Part shown: positions 26,701 through 34,974 of the stretch, piece by piece
Layout of the letters: every line of letters begins with the position of its first letter
How positions within the stretch are numbered: the first letter of the stretch is position 1
Source: Clostridia bacterium
GTDB lineage: Bacteria; Bacillota; Clostridia; Lachnospirales; Cellulosilyticaceae
Assembly (NCBI GenBank): GCA_029239755.1
Contig: JARBUI010000004.1
Location: forward strand, 178,206-242,205
DNA: 64,000 bases
Direction of reading: 5' to 3'
Translations under genes and position numbers: made by a program
The notes under the pieces: generated by a model
What the model was told of the DNA's origin: nothing
Seen by the model: only the letters and a program-made list of their open reading frames with translations
The model's database searches: none

Positions 26701-26778
26701 AATTTTTGGGGACGGTTCTCCAATCATCGCGCTTTGCCGAGGCAAAACAGCGAAATTGGAGAACCGTCCCCAAAAATT
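26701..26778. repeat. Inverted pair of the repeat forming a 24-bp stem after galU
   Basis: Arms 26701-26724 and 26755-26778 are exact complements with AATTTTTGGGGACGG at the outer end. A second small stem (GCTTTGCC / GGCAAAAC) fills the 30-base loop. It starts 3 bases after the galU stop and may serve as its terminator. Confidence 0.85.
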
Positions 26779-26870
26779 AAGTTCCAAAAAGTCCCAAAAA
26801 ACCCTAAATAAATCTATAGAGTAAGTCGATAAAAAGAATAAGGATAAAATATAAAGGGGGTAACAGATAA

Positions 26871-28613
26871 GTGAAGAGACTATTTAAAACCGTAGGCATC
26901 ATCTGTTTATCATTAAGTATGAGTATTTCTGCTTTTGCTGTGACATCATCTTATCTTGATGAAGAGGAATACAGTGACATCCTAAGAGATAATTATGGAG
27001 AAGACCAGGGTATTGTCATAGAAAATAACCCTAGTTTAGGATACATTGTCTATAAAACAAGTTCAGGCAGAGAAGAGACAAAAAACTATTACAGAGAAGA
27101 AATTACAGTAGAAAAGCAGCCGTATTATGAGGGGGATGACAGGCTCGGTTACCTCGATGAGCTTTTCCCGAACTTTAACTTTGACCCTAGAGATACAACC
27201 ATTGACTCCATCAAGGCTGGAGACTCCATCTATATTAAGTTTGATAAGGATGACAGGGTAACCTATATCAGCGCTTATAACGACTATATTATGCGCTACG
27301 GCAAAGTGAATTCTTTTACTTTTAACTCCGGGGACATGGCAAGCCTGCTCTTGGAGGACGAAACTGGCAGGATGCATGCCTACACTATTCCACTTAGCAT
27401 CCCTGTAACTAAAGGGGGAGTATCCTATACCCTAAGTGCGATTAAGCCAGGGGATTACATCAAAATATTAATCGCCCAAAAAATATTAGGTGAAGGCATC
27501 GTAGAAGAAGAACTGCAGGAAATAGTGATCGACCATGATACAAGATACATATCTAATGTTTATAGAGGACAAGTAGCAGCTATCAATCTCTATAAAAATA
27601 TGCTTAACCTTAAAAACATGCAAAAGTTCATCAAAAGCGGCTGGAGTACCTATACAAACATTCTGCCAATCAGCTTAAATCCTAAGAAAATAGAGTCTTA
27701 CTTAGCAGGTAATCCTGTTTCTCTTGACTACGTTACCAGAAATCTAAGAAATGCATCAGGCTATGTTTATGTAGCAGCAGAAACCAATATGGGCAAAGAA
27801 AATGCCATTAAACTTAACTTTCAAAGCAAGATGCAAAGAACCCTGCCAATAACAACAGTAACTTACGTATCTCCAGGGGTTGTCAAGCTGCTTTCAGGAG
27901 AAACGGTCTATGTTGCCAAGGATGCCATTATTGTAAGAGATAAGAGACTTATAGAAGCCCACAGCATTATGGTAGGTGATGCTATGCAGGCTGTTGTAAC
28001 AGGAGAAAACAAACTGGCCATAGCAAACATTACGTCTGATATAACAACCGGTTCTATAGAAGTCTTCAGAGGGCGTATTAAGAAAATAAGTGACCGTGAA
28101 GAGTTTGAAGTTGAGAGTTTCTCAAGACTTGACGGCAACGCATGGTATTTCCATCCAACACCTCGTACTTTTGCAATAGATTATCAGACTAAATTCTATA
28201 CATCAGAAGGCTTTGTTGCTGGAGGGATAGAAGACTTCCTAGATCATGGCGAGAATTCACAGGTAGGCGAGGTTTACACTATCATAGCTATAGGCGAGAA
28301 AGCCTATATGATCGTAGACATGCCTTACGCAAGAGAATCACTAAAGGGAGAAGTCTACCAAGCTGACGGAGAGAGTATTAAAGTAAAGGATGTATACTAT
28401 TACCACACCAGTCAAAAGAAATGGTTAGAGTACAGCAGAAAAAATTTAGGGGCTTCCGTTACCATTACCCCAAACACAGTTATTATCAAAAACGGCAAGG
28501 TGATACCAGCAAGTAAGCTGGAAAAGGGTGATAAAATTAAAGCCATGCTGGAAAACAACTTAAAAGACGCAAACGGCACCGCAGAAGGTTACATCATCGT
28601 GGTAGAAGGATAG
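26871..28613 (+). CDS. Exported protein of unknown function, first of a two-gene unit
   Basis: A 580-residue protein with a signal peptide (cleavage after about residue 23, SAFA-VTSS). The mature part is beta-rich, with several copies of a 60-80-residue pattern: a hydrophobic strand, then an Asp/Gly turn such as IKAGDSIYIKF, IKPGDYIKIL, MVGDAMQAV or LEKGDKIKAML. These look like repeated small barrels or stalk modules. No catalytic motif is seen. The start is a GTG with GGGGG 12 bases upstream. The downstream SLH protein begins 10 bases after its stop, so the two are probably translated together and may form a surface complex. Confidence 0.7.
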   Translation: MKRLFKTVGIICLSLSMSISAFAVTSSYLDEEEYSDILRDNYGEDQGIVIENNPSLGYIVYKTSSGREETKNYYREEITVEKQPYYEGDDRLGYLDELFPNFNFDPRDTTIDSIKAGDSIYIKFDKDDRVTYISAYNDYIMRYGKVNSFTFNSGDMASLLLEDETGRMHAYTIPLSIPVTKGGVSYTLSAIKPGDYIKILIAQKILGEGIVEEELQEIVIDHDTRYISNVYRGQVAAINLYKNMLNLKNMQKFIKSGWSTYTNILPISLNPKKIESYLAGNPVSLDYVTRNLRNASGYVYVAAETNMGKENAIKLNFQSKMQRTLPITTVTYVSPGVVKLLSGETVYVAKDAIIVRDKRLIEAHSIMVGDAMQAVVTGENKLAIANITSDITTGSIEVFRGRIKKISDREEFEVESFSRLDGNAWYFHPTPRTFAIDYQTKFYTSEGFVAGGIEDFLDHGENSQVGEVYTIIAIGEKAYMIVDMPYARESLKGEVYQADGESIKVKDVYYYHTSQKKWLEYSRKNLGASVTITPNTVIIKNGKVIPASKLEKGDKIKAMLENNLKDANGTAEGYIIVVEG

Positions 28614-28623
28614 GAGGCTCAAA

Positions 28624-30156
28624 ATGAAAAAAATACTTCTTATAGGGATAAGTTTTATACTAAGTGTCAGCTCCCTTAGCGCATTAGAGGGGGAAATGGG
28701 ATATTTCGGCGGGGTGAGTACAGGGATCAAGCTGCCCACTATTACTGCGCTTTCCCAGACTAAAAAGTCAAGCACGACTTCAAAATACACCCTGCCTTAC
28801 AAAGAAAATATCTACTTATCCGGAAAACCAGAGACGGTAGAAGGCACCATAGAGATTAGACCTGGTAAAGGCATTGACAAAGAAAAAGGCCAAGGAAAAT
28901 ATACCGAGAACTATATTATAAAGGCGCAAAATGCAGACGGCACAGCCAAAATGACAAGAAACATGTCCTTTGAAACACAATATATCTACGAAGCAGAAAG
29001 AAAACAGACCACAAAGACGTCCAAAATGTTAAAGTGGACTGAAGTAGTGGTTTCGGGAGGCGAAACTTACCAGCTTGACTCCAAGCAGTCTTCCTATACC
29101 AAGAGTATCCTAGAAGACTATGCGCCAGGGGTAAGCTACTATAGAGGGGATATTCAATACGATGCTGTTTATACGCCGCTAGCGGGGGAGGGAACTAATG
29201 AACCTATAACCATTTCAGTAGACGGGCCTATCTATGGATACGAACAGGCTTTTGCTAAAACAGAAACTCAAAGAAGAAATATTATGATTGATTTAGGAGA
29301 CACGCAGTACTACGTAGAGGAAACTCCAACTCTCACCGTACATAAAGATATACAATATGGTGCCAATGAGCCAGATGCCATCAGCTTTGCAGGCAACTAC
29401 AAAGAACTCATAAGAAGCGAAGGAGCTCTTAACTACAACATCATAGTTGGAAGTCCAGAGCTTTATGATGACGAACTGATAGGCACTCTAAATGTAACAA
29501 ATGCACCAGTTATAGAACAGCTCTCCATCCCGAGTCTGCCAAGGATCAAAGGACACCCAGCAGAGAGTGATATCAAAAAAATGTACAGCCTGAAAATCTA
29601 TACAGATACCCCCGCGGCTTTTTCACCTAATCAAGTGGTGCGAAGACAAGAATACATTGCTATGCTTGTACGGGCGCTCCGCATCCCACTTCCACCCGCG
29701 CCAAAGAAGACCAATACAGCCTTTGGAACAGCGGCAAACGCCAATATTGGAGAAACGTCCCCCTTTAACGATGTAAAAGAGGGAGATACCTATTATCCTT
29801 ATGTAAAAGCTGCGTACGACGCTGGACTTATTGGGGGAGGGACTCTTAATGGCAGCAGACAACTGACAAGAGAAGAGATGTATGTCTTAAATATGAGAGT
29901 ATTAGGACTTGAAAGGCTAGGAATAGGCACAGGAAACGTCGTTACACCTTTTGTAGATGATAAGCAGATCTCACAAAGTGCAAAGGCTGCCATTTATGCA
30001 GCCAGCAAACTAGGTATCATTACCCCAAGTAATGGATATGTGTTTCCGAAGAAATACGTAACGAAAGCAGAAGGAGCCGCTTTCTTAGGGCAGCTCATTG
30101 ATTACTTAAGATACGACCTCCAAAAAGACTATAACGAAAAAATGCTCATGAACTAA
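28624..30156 (+). CDS. SLH-domain cell-surface protein
   Basis: A 510-residue exported protein. A signal peptide (about 1-20) precedes a beta-rich N-terminal part (20-300) without a known match. Three C-terminal SLH-like repeats follow (from about 330: FSPNQVVRRQEYIAMLVRAL; YPYVKAAYDAGLIGGGTLNGSRQLTREEMYV; AIYAASKLGIITPSNGYVFPKKYVTKAEGAAFL), which should bind wall polymer. The ribosome site AGGAGG overlaps the stop of the previous gene. A copy of the dispersed repeat sits in frame in the first SLH unit, where it encodes IGETSP in a stretched linker. Confidence 0.8.
   Translation: MKKILLIGISFILSVSSLSALEGEMGYFGGVSTGIKLPTITALSQTKKSSTTSKYTLPYKENIYLSGKPETVEGTIEIRPGKGIDKEKGQGKYTENYIIKAQNADGTAKMTRNMSFETQYIYEAERKQTTKTSKMLKWTEVVVSGGETYQLDSKQSSYTKSILEDYAPGVSYYRGDIQYDAVYTPLAGEGTNEPITISVDGPIYGYEQAFAKTETQRRNIMIDLGDTQYYVEETPTLTVHKDIQYGANEPDAISFAGNYKELIRSEGALNYNIIVGSPELYDDELIGTLNVTNAPVIEQLSIPSLPRIKGHPAESDIKKMYSLKIYTDTPAAFSPNQVVRRQEYIAMLVRALRIPLPPAPKKTNTAFGTAANANIGETSPFNDVKEGDTYYPYVKAAYDAGLIGGGTLNGSRQLTREEMYVLNMRVLGLERLGIGTGNVVTPFVDDKQISQSAKAAIYAASKLGIITPSNGYVFPKKYVTKAEGAAFLGQLIDYLRYDLQKDYNEKMLMN
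29747..29762 (-). repeat. Repeat copy (GTTT sub-type) inside the SLH coding sequence
   Basis: TTGGAGAAACGTCCCC is read in frame as part of NIGETSPF within the first SLH unit. The linker before it (KKTNTAFGTAANA) is longer than SLH loops usually are. Confidence 0.7.
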
Positions 30157-30172
30157 GGGTGAATCTATACAA

Positions 30173-30219
30173 AAAAAGCACATATCATTTGCTAGGTTAA
30201 CAAATGATATGTGCTTTTT
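30173..30219. terminator. Bidirectional intrinsic terminator
   Basis: A perfect 19-base stem (30173-30191 with 30201-30219) is framed by A-runs and T-runs on both sides. It serves the SLH gene on the plus strand and the small minus-strand gene. Confidence 0.9.
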
Positions 30220-30250
30220 ATTTAACTGCGTTTAGTCTGACAATATCTGC

Positions 30251-30499
30251 CTAGTTGTTTGCTGTTACTAATTCTACTTGAGCCAAATCTTTTTTAAGAC
30301 CCTGCAAATCTCCCATAATAATGGCGATGTCATGAGACATTTTATCATGTTCTCTTATGTTCACTTCAGCAGAATGCTCTAGAGCCCGTAGTATGAGGGT
30401 GTGTTCGTCTACCTTAGACTCTATAATATCCATCTTAGATGCCATGCTGTTCATCTGCCCTTGCATATCTTTTAGTATGCTTAAAATCTCATTTTCCAT
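30251..30499 (-). CDS. Small coiled-coil protein of unknown function (second copy type)
   Basis: An 82-residue protein, mostly amphipathic helix (SILKDMQGQMNSMASKMDIIESKVDEHTLILRALE). GGGAG lies 8 bases before the ATG on the minus strand. The start MENEILSILKDMQGQ resembles the protein at 24808. I know no function; phage-type or cytoskeletal helper proteins of this size look similar. Confidence 0.6.
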   Translation of the reverse strand: MENEILSILKDMQGQMNSMASKMDIIESKVDEHTLILRALEHSAEVNIREHDKMSHDIAIIMGDLQGLKKDLAQVELVTANN

Positions 30500-30597
30500 T
30501 TCGTCACTCCCTTGCTACATCACAACCATAAGATTGTATTTCTATCATAGCATGTTCCTATCAAGGTTTAAACGCCTCTGAAGCTGACAAGTTAGCT

Positions 30598-31929
30598 TTA
30601 TTTCTTAGGCATCACATAAATATGCCCTTTTTTTCCATCGATAGAAACTGTATACCCTAAAGCATTACAAATCTTCTTAAGCGGAACCCCAGTAATGCTG
30701 CGGGAATGGTTATAAAATCCTTTTGGTATGGCAAATCTTTGAGAAGAGACTGTAATCGTCTTATCCCCTTTAATAAAAGTAATCTGATTATTACCCTTTA
30801 CTTTAGTCTGTATTCCCATATAGTTTTTAACGAAATCCACGTTCACATAAAGCATATTATTGAGGAACTTATAATTGCTGTTAAAAGATAAAAGCTCATC
30901 CCAAGTCTTTGGAGCCCATTCTAACGGCACCTGGCTTAAATAGTGGGGTGAAGCAACAACCGTCTTATAAGTCTTTAATACATTTTCGTCATCTGTTACG
31001 CTATAGTCATTAATTTGCCTTCCAGGAGCGCCGTCTGTTACATTGTTTACATCAAAGTAAAAAATAGATTTTACCCTAGGGTATCTACTAGGCAGACTAG
31101 CATAAAGTCTTTTTATTTTCTCCTCGGCAAACTGAACGTAGTATTTATCATCTGTATTTGTATAATGGGACACCCCGAACTCGGAAATCTGAATAGGCTT
31201 CTTATAACTATAAGTATTATAAACATAGTCAAGCAGCTTAAGCGGGTCTTCATCCATGCATTTGCTGTTTAAATTATTATTATGATAAATAACATTGTAA
31301 ATATTAACGCCCACCCAATCCACATAAGCATCCCCTGGATAAAAAGCAGTAATGGTTTCCTCGGGAAAAGTAAATACAGTCCATACCATCATCACATTAG
31401 GCGCTTCAGCCTTCATAACACTATGTACAAGCTTCCATTTTTCTTTATAGAGATTAGACTTCCCCGAATACTCAGTCCAAGTTCCGTTCATTTCAGAAGC
31501 GTAGCGTAAAAATATAGGAACGCCTGCTTCTTTTGCATCCCGTGCGAACTGTCTTAAATAATCGCTGTCTGTTACTTCCTCAAGGCCGTTATTGGGCTCA
31601 AAGGCAATATGAGGAACAGCTCCAACACTTTTAACCTGCTCTACCCAAACTTTAGGAAAGGGTTTTCCATACCCTACATATTTAAAAAAACTTGCATGCT
31701 GCTTACCAGTGACTTCGTTAAAGGCTGCCATGCTTCTCTCTATAAACTTATCCTGAAGCACATAAGCTCCTAAATAAGTACCAACCTCGGGCTCGTATTT
31801 AGCGCCTGTATAACCAAGACTCTTCGTGAAAAGGGTGTAACTCCCGTCAAGCGGAGCAGCAAACAGAGAACTCGCTTGGGTAACACTCAAAATACAAAGA
31901 ATAACTAGCAGATATAATTTTTTTCTCAT
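30598..31929 (-). CDS. GH26 glycoside hydrolase with C-terminal copper-amine-oxidase-like domain
   Basis: A 443-residue secreted protein. The signal peptide is cleaved near 25 (LFAA-PLDG). The (beta/alpha)8 catalytic part spans about 28-330, with acid/base Glu 146 in RYASEMNGTW and nucleophile Glu 250 in PIQISEFGVS, the layout of beta-mannanases and related GH26 enzymes. The last 90 residues (NMLYVNVDFVKNYMG... GVPLKKICNALGYTVSID) look like the copper-amine-oxidase N-terminal-like domain also found at the end of the two S-layer-like proteins nearby. The start is the ATG at 31929 after GGAGGAAGG; an upstream extension lacks a ribosome site. The exact substrate is not predictable. Confidence 0.82.
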   Translation of the reverse strand: MRKKLYLLVILCILSVTQASSLFAAPLDGSYTLFTKSLGYTGAKYEPEVGTYLGAYVLQDKFIERSMAAFNEVTGKQHASFFKYVGYGKPFPKVWVEQVKSVGAVPHIAFEPNNGLEEVTDSDYLRQFARDAKEAGVPIFLRYASEMNGTWTEYSGKSNLYKEKWKLVHSVMKAEAPNVMMVWTVFTFPEETITAFYPGDAYVDWVGVNIYNVIYHNNNLNSKCMDEDPLKLLDYVYNTYSYKKPIQISEFGVSHYTNTDDKYYVQFAEEKIKRLYASLPSRYPRVKSIFYFDVNNVTDGAPGRQINDYSVTDDENVLKTYKTVVASPHYLSQVPLEWAPKTWDELLSFNSNYKFLNNMLYVNVDFVKNYMGIQTKVKGNNQITFIKGDKTITVSSQRFAIPKGFYNHSRSITGVPLKKICNALGYTVSIDGKKGHIYVMPKK

Positions 31930-31960
31930 CCTTCCTCCTGGAATAATATGGCATAAATCA

Positions 31961-31989
31961 AGTATATACAAATATATTAAATAATTCAA
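31961..31989 (-). promoter_or_regulatory. sigma-A promoter of the GH26 gene
   Basis: On the minus strand, TTGAAT (31984-31989) and TATACT (31961-31966) have a 17-base spacer, 31 bases before the ATG. Confidence 0.6.
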
Positions 31990-32208
31990 TCAAATTAGAA
32001 TTATTTGTGCATAATGTCTAAGAAATAATATTTTAAATTAATTATTACGAATTTGTTAAAATTATTAACTATTAAAAGGAAAAGTTGACATAAGTATAAA
32101 AAAATAAACCTTGAAACGACAAGGTTTTGAGGCTAAATATTCCCTTTGGTGGTAAATTTACGGAACAAATAGAAAGTTTACCAACAGATTAATTCCAGTA
32201 AATGGCTA

Positions 32209-32237
32209 TTGCAATCCTAGAATAGACAAGCTATAAT
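32209..32237 (+). promoter_or_regulatory. sigma-A promoter of the first S-layer-like gene
   Basis: TTGCAA (32209-32214) and perfect TATAAT (32232-32237) with 17 bases between. The leader to the ATG is about 160 bases, as is common for abundant S-layer messages. The remaining divergent spacer from 31990 to 32208 shows no gene. Confidence 0.65.
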
Positions 32238-32406
32238 AAGCCTATCAAGCATGCCACATGTTGATACAGCGAAAGATATAAGTGGCGGATTACATATATA
32301 TTACAAAATATTACATAATTATTAACTGAACATAATCTGCATACTTATGACACAATCTCTCGCGAAAATTAAACTTATTTAATTATTCTTAAGGAGGACA
32401 TACATA

Positions 32407-34626
32407 ATGAAATTAAGACAAAAATTAGCAGCTGTACTTGCAGCATCAATTATTGCAACTTCAATACCAGTTGTAACAATGGCTCAATCAAACAATAACC
32501 TTACACACGGGATTATCGTACAAGAAAAGAACTTAACAGTAACAAGTGGATTAAAAATCGAAATGAAAGACGCTGTAGATACTACAGGTGCGATGTTCTT
32601 TGTGAATTTAGAAAACTCAGAATGGACTGCTGCTGTTAATAGCACTGGATCAATTCCTAATGCTAAATTAGATATTCAATACAAAGTAAATAGTAAAAAA
32701 GAATTACAAGTACTAGTAAAAGCTAAACTCGTAGATGGAGATGGAAACACTATAGTAAATCCTGGGAAAGATGAGTTTATTATTCCAGTTAGTGCAAAGT
32801 TAACAGGCGGGGATGCAACAATAGCAGTTGACGGTGCAGGGTCAGTTATTTCTAAAATGGATCCAGTTGTATTTGCTAGAACAAGCGAAGCTAAAGCACA
32901 AGTTACTGCTGGAGACGCTGTAGCTATCTATGAAAATGGAGAAGTAGCAGCAATTACTGTAGAAGAATCTTTAAAAGGAACTTTAACATCAGGTGATGCA
33001 GATGAAGATAGAACAATTACATTAACACTTAAAAATACAGATTTCGAGTTTACAACTGAGGCAATTACTCTAGAATTAAGTAGAGGATTTTCAGATATTC
33101 CAGCGAATGCTGTTACAGTAGAGTATGCAAAAGACTCAAACGGAGATGATGATAAACAAGTATTAAACGTGTTACTTCCAAAAAGAAATGACTTAACTGT
33201 AGCAGGTAGAATTAAGTTTGATGATATTCAAGTAAACGCTAAAGACCCAAGCAGTGGTTCAGTTGATATTGAAGTAAGCGGTAAGAAAGTAACTAAAACT
33301 ACAGTTAAAGTTGCAGAAGTAAAGAACTATGGCAATACAATTGAAATGGAAGATAAAAAAGTAGTAGAAGTAGTAGCTGGAAAAAAAGAAAAAATTACTT
33401 TCTCTATTAATGAAATTGTAAGCGACAGTATTACACCAAGCAGACAAATAGAAGTTAAACTAGATAAAGCTTATTTGGCAACTTCAAATCAATCAAGCTT
33501 ACCTAGCTTAACAGTTAAACTTAATGATACGGTACTTGATGCAGCTGCTATAAGCGCAATGGGCATTACTGCTGTGAAGAATGATGATGATTATATCACA
33601 GGATTTAAATTTACACCTGCAGGTATGACTGCAAGCAAGACAGATGAAATTACATTTGAAGACGTAGAAGTATTCGTACCATTAACAACAAGTGGAGATG
33701 TTACAATTTCAGCTGAAGGGCGTGCTTTAGTAGAAGAAGTTTCAACAACAGCTCTTACAGTTAAGTCGCCAGTGCAAGTAACTACAGAGGCATTGACACT
33801 TAAAGTAGGACTTAAAGATCAAAAAGGTGGCAAAATTACTATTAAAGAAACTGCTAGTGATATGTTAGCGACAAAAGATTTAGAAATTGAACTGCCAACA
33901 GAAAGCGGTCTTAAATTCTCAACAACTAAACCGGTTGTAAAAGTAACAGAAGGAGATCTGGTACTTGGAGAATGGAAAGTTGAAAACAATAAATTAATCG
34001 TTGCTGTAAAACGTGCATCAAACACAGCTTCAACTATCGAGATTTCTGACTTAGTAGTATCAACAGATCGTACTGTACCAGAAGGTACTTATGATATTAA
34101 AGTAAAAGGTGAAGCACTTGTTAAGACAGCTGATTTGTTTATGGATAAAGGTGTAGCTGATAATGACAAAAATACAATCAAAGTAAAAGACTTTATTGTA
34201 ATGGGAACACCAAATACAGAAGACCTTGCTGCAAATGGTCTTAAAAAAGGTATTGCAACGTTTGCGATCGGAGCTAAAGATTACACTATGAATGGTGTAG
34301 CACAAGCGATGGACGGAACACCATTCATCTCTAATGGCCGTACAATGGTACCAGTAAGATACGTTGCAAATGCACTTGGTGTAAGTGCAAAAGATATCTA
34401 CTTCGCAAATGGAACAGTTACAGTAATTGCTGGAAACAAAACTATTTCATTAGAAGTTGGTAACAAAGTTGCTAAATTAAATGGTGTAGCAGCTAGAGTA
34501 ATGGAAACAGCACCGGTTATCAAAGAAGGCAGAACTTATGTTCCAGTTTCAGAAATCGGATCACTTCTTGGAGTGAACGCTAGCTGGAATGGAGAAACAA
34601 AAGTAGCAACGTTTGAAAATAAATAA
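32407..34626 (+). CDS. S-layer-like surface protein with C-terminal copper-amine-oxidase-like domain (paralogue 1)
   Basis: A 739-residue exported protein. The signal peptide MKLRQKLAAVLAASIIATS... is cleaved near VTMAQ-S. The body is Lys/Glu/Thr/Val-rich with repeating immunoglobulin-like strands (two copies of a KVAEVKNYGNTIEMEDKKVVEV / KVGLKDQKGGKITIKE pattern). The last 115 residues (ISNGRTMVPVRYVANALGVS, NKVAKLNGVAARVME, GRTYVPVSEIGSLLGV) form the stalk-like domain named after copper amine oxidase; it has no oxidase active site. AAGGAGG precedes the ATG. Lysine-rich composition and simple codon use suggest very high expression, so a main S-layer subunit is likely. Confidence 0.8.
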   Translation: MKLRQKLAAVLAASIIATSIPVVTMAQSNNNLTHGIIVQEKNLTVTSGLKIEMKDAVDTTGAMFFVNLENSEWTAAVNSTGSIPNAKLDIQYKVNSKKELQVLVKAKLVDGDGNTIVNPGKDEFIIPVSAKLTGGDATIAVDGAGSVISKMDPVVFARTSEAKAQVTAGDAVAIYENGEVAAITVEESLKGTLTSGDADEDRTITLTLKNTDFEFTTEAITLELSRGFSDIPANAVTVEYAKDSNGDDDKQVLNVLLPKRNDLTVAGRIKFDDIQVNAKDPSSGSVDIEVSGKKVTKTTVKVAEVKNYGNTIEMEDKKVVEVVAGKKEKITFSINEIVSDSITPSRQIEVKLDKAYLATSNQSSLPSLTVKLNDTVLDAAAISAMGITAVKNDDDYITGFKFTPAGMTASKTDEITFEDVEVFVPLTTSGDVTISAEGRALVEEVSTTALTVKSPVQVTTEALTLKVGLKDQKGGKITIKETASDMLATKDLEIELPTESGLKFSTTKPVVKVTEGDLVLGEWKVENNKLIVAVKRASNTASTIEISDLVVSTDRTVPEGTYDIKVKGEALVKTADLFMDKGVADNDKNTIKVKDFIVMGTPNTEDLAANGLKKGIATFAIGAKDYTMNGVAQAMDGTPFISNGRTMVPVRYVANALGVSAKDIYFANGTVTVIAGNKTISLEVGNKVAKLNGVAARVMETAPVIKEGRTYVPVSEIGSLLGVNASWNGETKVATFENK

Positions 34627-34645
34627 GATAGTGTTTTAATAATGA

Positions 34646-34670
34646 AGAGAGGCTTTCGAGCCTCTCTTTT
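34646..34670 (+). terminator. Intrinsic terminator after S-layer-like paralogue 1
   Basis: Stem AGAGAGGCT / AGCCTCTCT with loop TTCG and a T-tail. Confidence 0.9.
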
Positions 34671-34886
34671 GCGTTCTCATAAATAGCAATCTGTCTTATG
34701 TTACAAATAGGATACAAAGTCAATACAAAATGAATATTCACTTGATTTAGTGTATTCTAAGTTATATACTCGTAGTAATTAAATCAATTTAGGTTTATGG
34801 TTAGATTTAAATTTTTAATTGAACCACAACTTAAGTATAGATAGTAAGATCAAATATTACAAAAGAGTTACAAAACCAATATTTGG

Positions 34887-34915
34887 TTGACTTTGAAAAT
34901 TGGAATCTATATAAT
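34887..34915 (+). promoter_or_regulatory. sigma-A promoter of the second S-layer-like gene
   Basis: TTGACT (34887-34892) and TATAAT (34910-34915) are 17 bases apart, near consensus. The spacer from 34671 to 34886 holds no visible gene. Confidence 0.7.
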
Positions 34916-34974
34916 CTAAGTTGATAAAGAAAAATCTTTAAAAATTTTAAAAAATTAAAAGGGGGACGTGAAGT

